NCBI RefSeq assembly: GCF_025961205.1
Contig: NZ_JAOQNH010000003.1
Coordinates: forward strand, 1,106,001-1,170,000
Direction of reading: 5' to 3'
Length of the DNA stretch: 64,000 nt
Origin: Azospirillum fermentarium
GTDB taxonomy: Bacteria; Pseudomonadota; Alphaproteobacteria; Azospirillales; Azospirillaceae
A program made the position numbers and the translations under genes. Shown here one piece after another: positions 17,179 through 26,131 of the stretch. Under the pieces are notes generated by a model. The model was not told the DNA's origin and ran no database searches. It was given only the letters and a program-made list of their open reading frames with translations. Within the stretch, counting starts at the first letter, position 1. Every line of letters begins with the position of its first letter.

Positions 17179-18000
17179 ATGACCCGATTCCGCCGGGCAT
17201 TCGCCGCCGCCGCCCTTTGCGCCGCGACCGCCTCGGGCGCGGCGGCGGCCACCGCCACCGGCTATCCCCCGGAGCAGATCAAGACCGGGTTGCCCAGGGC
17301 CGCGCTTAAAACCGCGCAAGCGCCAAAGGCCGAAACGCCCGCCGCCGAGGGGCAGGGCGGGTTCATGGACGGCTACAGCCGCTTCATGTTCGGGTTCAAC
17401 CAGCGGCTCTACGACAATCTCGACGCCGCCGGCGGCTGGTTCGGCGGCGGCCCCGCCGCCGCCCCGCCCGATCCGGCGGCGGGCAGCGTGCAGAACATGG
17501 TCGCCAATCTGGTCAACGAGCCGCTGACCGCCGTCAGCAGCACGCTGATCGGCGAGTTCGGCAACGCGTGGCGGTCGGTGGAACGGTTCGGGATCAACAG
17601 CACCGCCGGCGTGCTGGGGTATTACGACACGGCCAGCCAGTGGGGCTATCCCCCCACCCACACCGATGTCGGGCTCAGCCTGTGCCGGTCGGGGGTGGGG
17701 GAGATGGGGTACGTGGTGCTGCCCTTCGTCGGGCCGCGCACCGGGCGCGACGCCATCGCCGACATCGTGCTGATGAACGCCATGCTGTGGACCTTCGCCG
17801 GGGTGGCGGCGGGCACGGGCGCCAGCTTCCAGACTATCGTCATCGCGGAATCGGTGGAGGTGGCCGCCGACATCACCGCCACCCGCCAGTTCGACATCGA
17901 GGCGAAGAAGATCCGCCTGCGCGATTACGACGAAACCCGCGCCGCCTATCTCAAGCAGCGGCGCGCGCGGTGCGCCCAGGCGATGTCCGCCGCCCGGTAG
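17179..18000 (+). CDS. MlaA/VacJ-family outer-membrane phospholipid protein (copy 1)
   Basis: 273 residues with an N-terminal signal sequence (to ~residue 24) and the MlaA core: FMDGYSRFMFGFNQRLYD, NLVNEPLTAVSS, RFGINSTAGVLGYYD and GYVVLPFVGPRTGRD. MlaA forms an annular channel in the outer membrane that removes mislocalised phospholipid. No convincing lipobox precedes a cysteine, unusual for this lipoprotein family, and a ~45-residue Pro/Ala-rich stretch separates signal and core. GTG at 17161, overlapping the upstream stop, is an alternative start. Being in operon with MlaFE- and Mic60-like genes supports a lipid-transport role. Confidence 0.8.
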   Translation: MTRFRRAFAAAALCAATASGAAAATATGYPPEQIKTGLPRAALKTAQAPKAETPAAEGQGGFMDGYSRFMFGFNQRLYDNLDAAGGWFGGGPAAAPPDPAAGSVQNMVANLVNEPLTAVSSTLIGEFGNAWRSVERFGINSTAGVLGYYDTASQWGYPPTHTDVGLSLCRSGVGEMGYVVLPFVGPRTGRDAIADIVLMNAMLWTFAGVAAGTGASFQTIVIAESVEVAADITATRQFDIEAKKIRLRDYDETRAAYLKQRRARCAQAMSAAR

Positions 18001-18024
18001 GGAGGGGGCCCCCGGCAGGCAGGG

Positions 18025-18873
18025 TTACGGCATCTTGACCGGGCGGCTGCCCCAGGGCATCCAGCCGCTCATCCAGCCATACGCCGCACTGAACCACCCC
18101 TGCGCCTCTTCGGCCATGGGGGCGGCCCTGCCGGTCCATTCCCTGGCCCAATCGACGGCGGGGCGGACCGACTCCTCCACCGAATCGATACGCTCCCCCA
18201 GCCGCCCGAACTGGTCGCGCTGCTCGCGCATCTGGGCGGAGAACTGGTCCTGCAGCTTGCCCATGGCGTCGATCAGCCCGTTGGCCAGATCGGCGGACGC
18301 CGCCAGCGATTCGGACTGGGCGGCGGCCCGCTTCTGCCGCTCGATCGCCGCGTCAAGCTCCGCCACGGAGGGCAGGCGCTGTTCGAGAGCGTCCAGCCGG
18401 GCCTGCATCCGGTCCAGCCGGTCCATCACCTCCGCCGGGACCGGGGGAGCGCCCGCGGGAGGAGCCGCCGCCGCGGGCGGCTGGACCGGGGCCGGGGCCG
18501 GGGCCTGGGCCTGGACGGCCGCCACACCGGGGGCCGGGGACACCGCGCGCAACTGGTCCGCCGAGACGAAGCCGGCCTTCCCCCCCTGGGTCACGATGGC
18601 GTACCACGGGGCGTCCGGCACCTTGCCGGTGACATGAACCTTCGCCCCGCCGTCGATCAGGTCGATGCGCTGGGCCCTGGTGGACGGCTGTTCGCGCACG
18701 TTGGTGCGGCTGGTGGCCTGGAACTCCCCGGCGGCGGGGATGACGCGGACGGGCGCACCCGCCGGGGACGCAGACGTCTGGGCGGCGGCGCCCACCGCCA
18801 GGGCCAGGGCCGCAACGGCCAGCGGCACGGCCACGGCCCCCGGACGGCGCAGGGAAAAGACAGGGTTGGTCAT
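18025..18873 (-). CDS. Secreted SH3b coiled-coil protein
   Basis: 282 residues: signal peptide ending near AVGAAAQT, an SH3b domain (residues ~50-105, with SRTNVREQPSTRAQRI and GKAGFVSADQL), a Pro/Ala linker (~110-145), a long coiled coil (~150-245, RLDRMQARLDALEQRLPS) and an aromatic C terminus (GWFSAAYGWMSGWMPW). SH3b domains bind peptidoglycan or peptides in the periplasm. The Trp-rich tail looks membrane-seeking. It overlaps the upstream 80-residue membrane protein by ATGA and is convergent with mlaA. Confidence 0.7.
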   Translation of the reverse strand: MTNPVFSLRRPGAVAVPLAVAALALAVGAAAQTSASPAGAPVRVIPAAGEFQATSRTNVREQPSTRAQRIDLIDGGAKVHVTGKVPDAPWYAIVTQGGKAGFVSADQLRAVSPAPGVAAVQAQAPAPAPVQPPAAAAPPAGAPPVPAEVMDRLDRMQARLDALEQRLPSVAELDAAIERQKRAAAQSESLAASADLANGLIDAMGKLQDQFSAQMREQRDQFGRLGERIDSVEESVRPAVDWAREWTGRAAPMAEEAQGWFSAAYGWMSGWMPWGSRPVKMP

Positions 18874-19112
18874 GGCTGAACCGTTTCTTCGTTCACGAAA
18901 TCGCTGTCGCGGATCAGGCGGTCGATTTCCGCCTCTTCCCGCTTGAGCTGGGCGTCCAGTTCGGGACTGATGACCGTCTTGCGGCTGCTCCAGAACGCAT
19001 CCTGATAAAAGGTGTCGTACCAGTTCTGCAGCGTGTTGACCCCCACATCCATCATCACCCCGCCGAGAAGGGAGGCGGTGACGACCAGGACGGTCAGGCT
19101 GGTGGGTTCCAT
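18870..19112 (-). CDS. Small single-span membrane protein
   Basis: 80 residues from ATG 19112 (AAGGAGG 12 nt upstream; a TTG at 19124 is too close to the Shine-Dalgarno). One N-terminal membrane segment (~residues 3-20) is followed by an aromatic stretch (NWYDTFYQDAFW) and a charged helix. No family recognised. It sits 43 bp after the RND pump gene and is translationally coupled to the SH3b protein, so it may be a small accessory subunit of either. Confidence 0.58.
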   Translation of the reverse strand: MEPTSLTVLVVTASLLGGVMMDVGVNTLQNWYDTFYQDAFWSSRKTVISPELDAQLKREEAEIDRLIRDSDFVNEETVQP

Positions 19113-19154
19113 GATGATCGCCAACGCCTCCTTTTTCGTTGCATGTCCGGCGGA

Positions 19155-22100
19155 TCAGAAGGTTTCGGCGGCCAGTTCCCCTTCGGCCATCACCCGCAGC
19201 CGCTCCAGCGCCGGCAGGCCGAAGCACTGGAACAGCACCGGCGTGGTCAGGGTGTCGAGCAGGGTCGAGCTGATGAGTCCGCCGAAGATGGCGACCGCCA
19301 CCGGGTGCAGGATCTCCGTGCCCGGCATGTCGGACGTGAACAGCAGCGGGATCAGCGCCAGCCCCGCCGACAGCGCGGTCATCAGCACCGGCGTCAGCCG
19401 CTCCTCGCAGCCGCGCAGGATCAGCCCGCGCCCGGCGGGCACGCCTTCGTGCAGGGCCAGATTGATGAAGTGGCTGATCTTGAGCACACCGTTGCGCACC
19501 GCCACCCCGGTCACGGCGATGAAGCCGATCATGGCGGCAAGGCTGAGATCCTGGCGGAACAGCACCAGCGCCACCACGCACCCGATCAGCGCCAGCGGGA
19601 TGTTCGCCATGATGACCAGGCTCAGCACCGTCGAGCGGTAGCGCTGGTACAGCACCAGGAACACCAGCGTCATCGACACCGCGCACAGCCCGGCCATGAT
19701 CGTGCGGCTGGATTCCTCCTGGCGGAAGCTGCCTTCCAGCGCGGAGGTGTAGCCGGTGGGCAGCGGCGTGGCGGCGATGGCCGCCCGCATCCTGGCGACG
19801 ATGGCCGCCATGTCCGACCCGTCGGTGTTGGCGGTCACCACGATGCGGCGCATGCCGCTTTCGCGCATGATCTGGTTGGGGCCGGCGCTGCTGACGATGG
19901 CCGCCACCGACGACAGCGGCACGTACCCCGCCGGGGTTTCCATGCGCATCTGCGCCAGGGTTTCCGGCGTGCGGTCGGCGTCCGACAGCTTCATCACCAC
20001 GTCGAAGCGCTTGCCGCCGTCGATCACCTGCGACACCGTGCGGCCGTTGGACAGGTTTTCCAGCGCCTGGGCGATCTGGGCGGGGGTCACGCCGAACAGC
20101 TTGGCCCGTTCATAATCGATGGTGATGCGGATCTGCGGCACCTGCACCTGCTGTTCCACCAGCAGATCCTTCAGGCCGGGGATGGCGTCGAACTTCTGGC
20201 GGAAACCGGCGGCCAGCATGCGCAGCGTGCCCAGATCCTCGCCGAAGATCTTCAACACGATGGCGCCGCGCACGCCGTTCTGCGCCACCTCCATGCGCGA
20301 GGTGAGGAACTGCGTCACCGTCAGTTCCACCGGCAGCACCGACAGCCGGGTGCGCAGGTCGTCGATCACCGCCGCCCGTGCGCGGCCGTCCAGCCGCACG
20401 CGGATGGGGAATTCGCTGCTGTTCACCGGATCGGCGTCTTCGTCTTCCTCGTTGCGGCCGGTGCGGCGGGCGACGCTGACCACCTCGGGCACCTGCAGGA
20501 TGATCTGTTCGGCCATGGCGCCCACGCGGCTCGATTCCGCCAGCGAGATGCCGGGCCGGTTGAGAAGCTGGACATACAGCGTGCCCTCGTTGAACGCCGG
20601 CAGGAACGAGCGCGGCAGCAGCGGCAGCACCAGGGCCGACGCGATCACCATCGCGCCCGCGATCCCCAGCAGCGTGCGCGGGTTGTCCAGCGCCCACCCC
20701 AGAAGCCGGGCGTTCAGCCGCTTCAGCCCGCGGATCAGCCGCCCGTCGTGGGACTCTTCCAGATGGCGCATGTTGGGCAGCAGATAGGCGCACAGCGCCG
20801 GGGTCACCGTCACCGACACCAGCAGGCTGGCGAAGATCGACACGATGTAGGCCACCCCCAGCGGCCCGAACAGCCGACCCTGTTCCCCCGGCAGCGCGAA
20901 CAGCGGCAGGAACACCAGCAGGATGATGGCGGTGGCGTAGATGATGCCCGACCGCACCTCCTGCGAGGCGCGCAGGATCACCTCGATCACCTCCAGCGGG
21001 CGGTGGCGCCGCCGGTTCCCGCCCAGCCGCCGCAGGGTGTTCTCCACATAGACCACCGAATCGTCCACCAGCTGGCCGATGCCGATGGCGATGCCGCCCA
21101 GGGTCATGGTGTTGATGGTCGATCCCATCAGGTGAAGGATGATCACCGTGACGATCAGCGAGATCGGAATGGCCAGCAGCGAGATGGCCGTGGTCCGGGC
21201 ACTCCACAGGAACGCGGCCAGCACGATGGCGACGATGACGATGGCGTCGCGCAGCACATGCTCCACATTGTCGATGGAGGCGGTGATGAGATCGGACTGG
21301 CTGTAGGAGATCCGGTCGGCCCGCACCCCCTGGGGCAGCGACGGTGCTATGTCGGCCAGCATGTCCTTGACCTCGGCGGCCAGGCGGACGCTGTTGGCGC
21401 TGGGGTGCTTCAGCACCGCCAGCAGCACCGACGGCTGGCCGTTGAAGCTGCCCTCCCCGCGCTTGACCTTGGCGGCGAAGCCCACGTCGCCGATCTGGCT
21501 CAGCAGCACGGGCCGGTTGTCGCGGTAGGTGACCACCAGATTGCGCATGTCGTCCAGGCTGCGGCTGCGGGCGACGTTGCGGATGATGAATTCGGTGTTG
21601 TAGAGATCGTTGAAACCGCCGCTGCTGTTGCCCCCGAACGCGGTCAGCGCCTGTTCCACCTGGGACAGGGAGATGTCCAGCATGTTCATGGCCACGGGAT
21701 TGGGGGTGAAGCGGAACTGCCGCACGTCGCCGCCCACCACATAGACCTGGGACACGCCCTCCACCGCCATCAGCCGCGGGCGGATGGTCCAGTCGGCCAC
21801 CTCGCGCAGGCTCATGGGGTCCATGGCGTCCGCCGACACCACCACCTGCATCGCCAGCCCCATCACCGACGACATCGGCGCCAGATGGGGCGAAACCGCC
21901 TGGGGAAGCCGGTCGCGGGCCATGGCGATGCGCTCGGTCACGAGCTGGCGGTTGCGGTAGGGGTCGGTGCCCCATTCGAATTCCACATAGATCAGGGAAA
22001 AGCCGGGGCTGGATGAACTGCGCACCCGCGTCACCCCCGGCATCCCGTTCAGCATCAGCTCCATGGGATAGGTTATGAGCTGCTCAACCTCTTCGGGGGC

Positions 22101-22268
22101 GAAGCCGCCCGCCTCGGTCACGATGGTGACGACGGGGGGGTGCAGGTCGGGCAGCAGGTCGATCGGCATGCCGCGCGCGATGACCATGCCCCAGAGCGTC
22201 ACCATCACGGTGGCGAGGAGCACCAGGGGCTTCTGGCGAAGGCTGATGCCGACGAGAAACTGGAACAT
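19155..22268 (-). CDS. RND-family inner-membrane transporter
   Basis: 1037 residues with the 12-segment, two-porter-domain RND layout. The N-terminal half is CusA/CzcA-like (MPIDLLPDLHPP, EEVEQLITYPMELMLNGMPG, GTDPYRNRQLVTERI), but the TM4 proton-relay motif GQLVDDSVVYVEN carries the double Asp of HAE1 pumps such as AcrB rather than the single Asp of metal pumps. Substrate is therefore open: metal, lipid and amphiphile are all possible. It is encoded after an adaptor and a 177-residue accessory protein; no TolC-type outer-membrane factor is present in the window. Confidence 0.82.
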   Translation of the reverse strand: MFQFLVGISLRQKPLVLLATVMVTLWGMVIARGMPIDLLPDLHPPVVTIVTEAGGFAPEEVEQLITYPMELMLNGMPGVTRVRSSSSPGFSLIYVEFEWGTDPYRNRQLVTERIAMARDRLPQAVSPHLAPMSSVMGLAMQVVVSADAMDPMSLREVADWTIRPRLMAVEGVSQVYVVGGDVRQFRFTPNPVAMNMLDISLSQVEQALTAFGGNSSGGFNDLYNTEFIIRNVARSRSLDDMRNLVVTYRDNRPVLLSQIGDVGFAAKVKRGEGSFNGQPSVLLAVLKHPSANSVRLAAEVKDMLADIAPSLPQGVRADRISYSQSDLITASIDNVEHVLRDAIVIVAIVLAAFLWSARTTAISLLAIPISLIVTVIILHLMGSTINTMTLGGIAIGIGQLVDDSVVYVENTLRRLGGNRRRHRPLEVIEVILRASQEVRSGIIYATAIILLVFLPLFALPGEQGRLFGPLGVAYIVSIFASLLVSVTVTPALCAYLLPNMRHLEESHDGRLIRGLKRLNARLLGWALDNPRTLLGIAGAMVIASALVLPLLPRSFLPAFNEGTLYVQLLNRPGISLAESSRVGAMAEQIILQVPEVVSVARRTGRNEEDEDADPVNSSEFPIRVRLDGRARAAVIDDLRTRLSVLPVELTVTQFLTSRMEVAQNGVRGAIVLKIFGEDLGTLRMLAAGFRQKFDAIPGLKDLLVEQQVQVPQIRITIDYERAKLFGVTPAQIAQALENLSNGRTVSQVIDGGKRFDVVMKLSDADRTPETLAQMRMETPAGYVPLSSVAAIVSSAGPNQIMRESGMRRIVVTANTDGSDMAAIVARMRAAIAATPLPTGYTSALEGSFRQEESSRTIMAGLCAVSMTLVFLVLYQRYRSTVLSLVIMANIPLALIGCVVALVLFRQDLSLAAMIGFIAVTGVAVRNGVLKISHFINLALHEGVPAGRGLILRGCEERLTPVLMTALSAGLALIPLLFTSDMPGTEILHPVAVAIFGGLISSTLLDTLTTPVLFQCFGLPALERLRVMAEGELAAETF

Positions 22269-22292
22269 GGCGGCGGTCGGCTCCGTTGTTCG

Positions 22293-22826
22293 TCAGACGG
22301 CGGTGGTGCGCCGCCGCACGGCGCCCGGATGCTGCCACAGCCACAACAGGGCCAGCACCAGCACCACCGCCAGGCCGAACCAGGCATAGGTGCGCGTGTG
22401 GCCGGGCATGGGCGCATCGGTCATCTGCGGCACGATCAGATCGGCCATGCCCCGCAGGCTGGCCCCGCGGGCGGCGACCGAAACCGTCAGCGGCGTCACC
22501 ACCGCGGGGGGCAGGTAGAGGCCGGACATGTAGATGCCGGGGGCGATCTCATTCAGCGCCAGCGTCTCACGCGGGGTTTCGATCCGCACCTCCCCGCCGG
22601 CAAGCGGGGTGTTGGTGTCGTAATCATCCACAAAGGCGTAGAGCTTGCGCTGGCTGGCAACCACCACCACGCTGGCGCCGTCCACCACCATCGCCACCCG
22701 CGGGGCGGCACCGGGGACGCCTTCGTCGGCACCGGCCGAACGGACGGCGGCCCCCGACAGGACCAGGGCCAGCACCAGCATGGACAGGCGACGGACCGTC
22801 AGGCCCGGGAAACGGCGGATATCCAT
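22293..22826 (-). CDS. Periplasmic accessory protein of the RND system, C-terminal anchor
   Basis: 177 residues from ATG 22826 behind GGGGGAAAAG. Signal peptide (to ~residue 38), a ~100-residue beta-rich domain (VAMVVDGASVVVVASQR, then PLAGGEVRIETPRETL) and a C-terminal membrane segment (TYAWFGLAVVLVLALLWLW) with basic tail. The middle resembles FixH/YtkA-like Ig-type domains found beside metal and copper transport genes, but the match is weak. It lies between the RND adaptor and pump genes with short gaps, so it is probably part of the same machine. Confidence 0.62.
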   Translation of the reverse strand: MDIRRFPGLTVRRLSMLVLALVLSGAAVRSAGADEGVPGAAPRVAMVVDGASVVVVASQRKLYAFVDDYDTNTPLAGGEVRIETPRETLALNEIAPGIYMSGLYLPPAVVTPLTVSVAARGASLRGMADLIVPQMTDAPMPGHTRTYAWFGLAVVLVLALLWLWQHPGAVRRRTTAV

Positions 22827-22864
22827 CTCTTTTCCCCCTTTCATGGCGGCTGCAAAGCCGTGGG

Positions 22865-24481
22865 TCATTGGAACTGCGACAGCAGGCGGGCGCCGCTGGT
22901 GACGATGCGGGCGCCAGGGCCGACCCCGGCGACGATCAGCACCGAACGGCCGTCCAGGGCCTCGGTCTTGACCGTGTGCGGCATGAAGGTTTCCGGGGAC
23001 ATCATTTCCCACACCTGCTCGGCCCCGCCGGAATCGGTCACCAGCGCCTCGCGCGGGATGGGCATGCCCTGGCGCAGCTTGCTGCCGTTGCGCACGGTGA
23101 CGCTGACCGGACGGCCGACGCGCAAGCCCTGGATGGGATTCTCGATGCGGAACATCAGCGGCACCGACTGCTGCTGCAACGCCAGCCCGCTGCCGATGAA
23201 GGACAGGCCGAGCACCTCCCCTTCCGGGGTGGAGGCGGTGGCGTTCTCCACCAGCGAGGCGCTGCGCGCCACCTCGGGATCGGGGGCGACGGCCTCGACC
23301 CACAACTGCCGGGGATTCACGATCTCGAAGATCTTTTCACCCGGATGGACAATGCGCCCGTTGATGGCGTTGGACACGCTGATGATGCCGTCAACGGTGG
23401 CCCGCAGCACCTCCTGGGTCTGCAGCATGGGCAGCAGGGCCGCCCGTTCGCGGCGCAGCCCGTCCAGGCGCACCTCGGTCTGCATGACCTTGCCGTCGCG
23501 GAACGGCACGAACCAGAACTGTTTCAAAAGCTCCAGACCTTCGGCGGTGATGCGGATCTCGTTGGTCAGGCGGGCCACCTCGCGCCGCACCTGGGACCGG
23601 TCCACAACCCCGATGGCCGGGGTGACATAGCCCAGAACCTGTCCCTTCGTCACCACCTCGCCCAGCACCGGAAGACCGGTCTTCGGCGGCTCGATCCGGC
23701 CCAGCAGGCTGGCCTCGACGTCGCCATGGGCGTTGGGATCGGGAACGATGCGGCCGGACAGGCGCGTGGTCAGCGGGGTCTGGGTGCTTTCCACCTTGAG
23801 GGTGTGGATGTCGAACAGCCGCTGCAGCGGTTTCGGCACGAAATACGAACCGTCCGGGCGCCGCTGGGGCTTGTCCACCGCCAGTTCCGCCAGCAGCCGC
23901 GCGCTCACCGGAACCGGAGGGGGCGCCGGGGGCGATGCCGGGACGGACACCGCCGGAATGGCGGCGGGGGCTGGCGGCGGGACTGGCGGCGCCACCGTTG
24001 CGGGAAGCGCCGGGGGTGGCGGCTCGGGTGCTTCAGGCGGCGCCTCGGCGGGTGCGTTGGCGGCGGTCTTCTCGCCGGCCTCCCCCACCGAATCGGTCAC
24101 GAACACCCGGCTGGCAGGGGTGCTGTTGACCCCGAAGGCATAGGCCAGTTCCCAGGTGAACTGGTTCAGCGCCGCCGAGGTATCCGACAGGCGGGCGGTC
24201 AACGCCGATACCGGGGCCGACGCCGCGCTGGACACCGCCGATACCGTTGATCCCAGCCACGCCCCGGCGGTGGACAGACAGGAAGGTTCCCGCACAGGCT
24301 CCACCAGCACGCGGCGGCGCGCGGACAGCAACAGGTCGTCCGTATCCCCCACCACCGCCCGCGGCCACGCCACGGCAGGAACGGCGGGGAGCAGAAGCAC
24401 GGCAGCCACGGCGGCGGCATGCACCCGCCGATGACCGATGCGTCCCCGGCTTTTGTTCTTGTTCAGAAACGCACTGGCCAC
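22865..24481 (-). CDS. RND periplasmic adaptor (membrane fusion protein) with long N-terminal extension
   Basis: 538 residues from GTG 24481 (GAGGAG nine bases upstream). Residues ~1-40 are a signal sequence; ~40-190 form an unusual extension ending in a Pro/Ala-rich linker. The adaptor proper follows: lipoyl-like half motifs (LSGRIVPDPNAHGDVEASLL, then VVTKGQVLGYV), a helical hairpin (~310-360), a second lipoyl half (LRATVDGIISV) and a beta-barrel domain (LRVGRPVSVTVRNGSKL). Typical adaptors are ~350-420 residues, so the extension is noteworthy and may replace contacts normally made by an outer-membrane factor. Confidence 0.78.
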   Translation of the reverse strand: MASAFLNKNKSRGRIGHRRVHAAAVAAVLLLPAVPAVAWPRAVVGDTDDLLLSARRRVLVEPVREPSCLSTAGAWLGSTVSAVSSAASAPVSALTARLSDTSAALNQFTWELAYAFGVNSTPASRVFVTDSVGEAGEKTAANAPAEAPPEAPEPPPPALPATVAPPVPPPAPAAIPAVSVPASPPAPPPVPVSARLLAELAVDKPQRRPDGSYFVPKPLQRLFDIHTLKVESTQTPLTTRLSGRIVPDPNAHGDVEASLLGRIEPPKTGLPVLGEVVTKGQVLGYVTPAIGVVDRSQVRREVARLTNEIRITAEGLELLKQFWFVPFRDGKVMQTEVRLDGLRRERAALLPMLQTQEVLRATVDGIISVSNAINGRIVHPGEKIFEIVNPRQLWVEAVAPDPEVARSASLVENATASTPEGEVLGLSFIGSGLALQQQSVPLMFRIENPIQGLRVGRPVSVTVRNGSKLRQGMPIPREALVTDSGGAEQVWEMMSPETFMPHTVKTEALDGRSVLIVAGVGPGARIVTSGARLLSQFQ

Positions 24482-25179
24482 CGTTCGCTGCTCCTCGCCA
24501 TTGCCGAGACGGTCTTATGATTTTCGGGGGCTTTGATTTGGTCTTCATGCGCCTGTTTTTCTGCCGAAGACAGATCAATCCTAGCCAAACATTGATGATT
24601 TTCAAGTAAATTAATGAAATCAACGTCATTTCTTTTGGCGATTATTATTGGTCTGAGTGAGAGATACATTTGTAAATTAGAGAAGAAAGATAGCTTTGAT
24701 TTAACGATAAAAAATATCCACAAGTGCGCATTATAAATTTTTTCTTTCGAAATTTAAAATACTAATTCAAAAATAAACATAAAAACACATTGCAAGGACA
24801 TATTTCCGAAAAACGAGCCAAATAAAGCACATCGCATAAATGATATGATCATTATAATTTTCAAAACCATTCTTGTTTTATTTGTTTTCAATAAAATTTG
24901 CAAATTTCAAAAATTCCATCGCGCATCCAAAGCTTTTTTGGGATAAAATATTGCTGTATTATCAAAACAAGAATGAAAACCTGATCGGCCGCGATGCCTT
25001 ATATCGGCACCCTCAAGGCCTTTTCGATTGAGAAACAAGAAGAAGTACCCTTTTCACGATTTATGTGGCTGAGACCGGACACAGCGGCCAAACAACCGCG
25101 CGTGACGGCTGACGCCACGGCAAGAATTCAAAACCCGACCGGCAACAGGCGCCACGCCCACCAACAAAGGTTCAGTTTC
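24482..25179. other. Long AT-rich divergent intergenic region with distant inverted repeat
   Basis: About 700 bp between the adaptor gene (-) and the second Mic60-like gene (+). 24590-24990 is strikingly AT-rich with short A and T runs, unlike the GC-rich genes. A perfect 12-bp inverted repeat, CATTCTTGTTTT (24868-24879) and AAAACAAGAATG (24964-24975), brackets the core. Short frames in it have no coding character. It should carry divergent promoters. Confidence 0.5.
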
Positions 25180-26073
25180 ATGGAGAAAACCACCGCCACG
25201 CCCGAACCGGGCGATCAGGAACACGCCCCGCCCACCCGGTCCAGCACCGGGGCCGCGGCATCCCCGCCCCCGTCCGGCGGTGTCCCGGCCGGGGTTTTCG
25301 CCCTGACGATTCTACTGGCCGGAGCGGCGGTGGCCGGCTCCATCCTGTATGGCGACCAGATCCGCGCCCGCTTCCTGCCGCCGGGCGAGCTGCAGGTGCG
25401 GGTCGGAACACTGGAAAAGACCATCGGAACGGCCGCCGGCGGAACGGACGCCGGCACCAAGCCCCTGGCGGAACGGGTGGCATCGCTGGAACAGGCGGTG
25501 GCCGGCATCGACCGTCGGATCGCCGACGCCGTTGCCCCCGGCAATCGTGTCGCCGGCATCCTGGCCATCCGCCAATTGCGCACGGCGCTGAACGGTTCCG
25601 GCCCCTTTGACGGCGAATTGGCCCTGATGCGCCTGTCGGGGACGGCCGACACCAGCCTTGCCAAGGCTCTCGACCAGATCTCTCCCAAAGCCGCCCAAGG
25701 GATCCTCAGCCGCAGCGACCTTGCGGCCCGCTATGCGGTTCTCGTCCCCAGCCTGCTGCAGGCAGACCTGAGCGGCAGCACCGCCGGGATCAGCGACACC
25801 ATGTGGAATTGGGTTTCCGGTATTTCCGGCGTCTTCGGCTCCGCACCGCCGGAAGAGGTCACACCGGAAAACCGGACCGCGACCACGCTGGCCCGCGCCG
25901 CCCTGGCCCTGGAGGACGGCGACCTCGCCATCGCGGTGGACCGGCTGGCGCAACTGGAGGGGTTGCCCCGCGACACCGTGGCCCCGTGGCTTGCCGACGC
26001 CCGTGCCCGCCTGGCCGCCGAACAGGCGGTGGCCGCACTGGATGGCCTGCTGGCAACCCTGATGGGTTCGTAA
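25180..26073 (+). CDS. Mic60/mitofilin-like membrane protein (copy 2)
   Basis: 297 residues from ATG 25180 behind AAAGG; an upstream in-frame start at 24994 adds 62 residues without domain character. Layout: polar Pro/Ser-rich N terminus, membrane segment (~35-58), coiled coil (~65-120), then IRQLRTALNGSGPFDGELAL, SPKAAQGILSRSDLAARY and the terminal VAPWLADARARLAAEQAVAAL, the mitofilin-like pattern of alphaproteobacterial Mic60. An aromatic segment (TMWNWVSGISGVF) sits where Mic60 has its lipid-binding helices. It is a diverged paralogue of the protein at 16289-17164, with its own AT-rich promoter. Confidence 0.72.
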   Translation: MEKTTATPEPGDQEHAPPTRSSTGAAASPPPSGGVPAGVFALTILLAGAAVAGSILYGDQIRARFLPPGELQVRVGTLEKTIGTAAGGTDAGTKPLAERVASLEQAVAGIDRRIADAVAPGNRVAGILAIRQLRTALNGSGPFDGELALMRLSGTADTSLAKALDQISPKAAQGILSRSDLAARYAVLVPSLLQADLSGSTAGISDTMWNWVSGISGVFGSAPPEEVTPENRTATTLARAALALEDGDLAIAVDRLAQLEGLPRDTVAPWLADARARLAAEQAVAALDGLLATLMGS

Positions 26074-26131
26074 ACCCACCTTTTGCGGCGGAGCGGCCCT
26101 TTCACGGGTGCCGCCCCGCTGCCGCCTGCGG

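Noticed and set aside
18004..18013. GGGGGCCCCC palindrome between convergent mlaA and SH3b genes as terminator
   Set aside because: No loop and no U-tract; likely just GC-rich sequence.
19143..22016. 957-codon + strand open frame opposite the RND pump
   Set aside because: Translation is His/Gln/Arg-rich with no domain; the minus strand encodes a full RND transporter.
24994..25179. Upstream extension of the second Mic60-like protein
   Set aside because: The extra 62 residues have no family similarity and no RBS; ATG 25180 has AAAGG and matches the paralogue.
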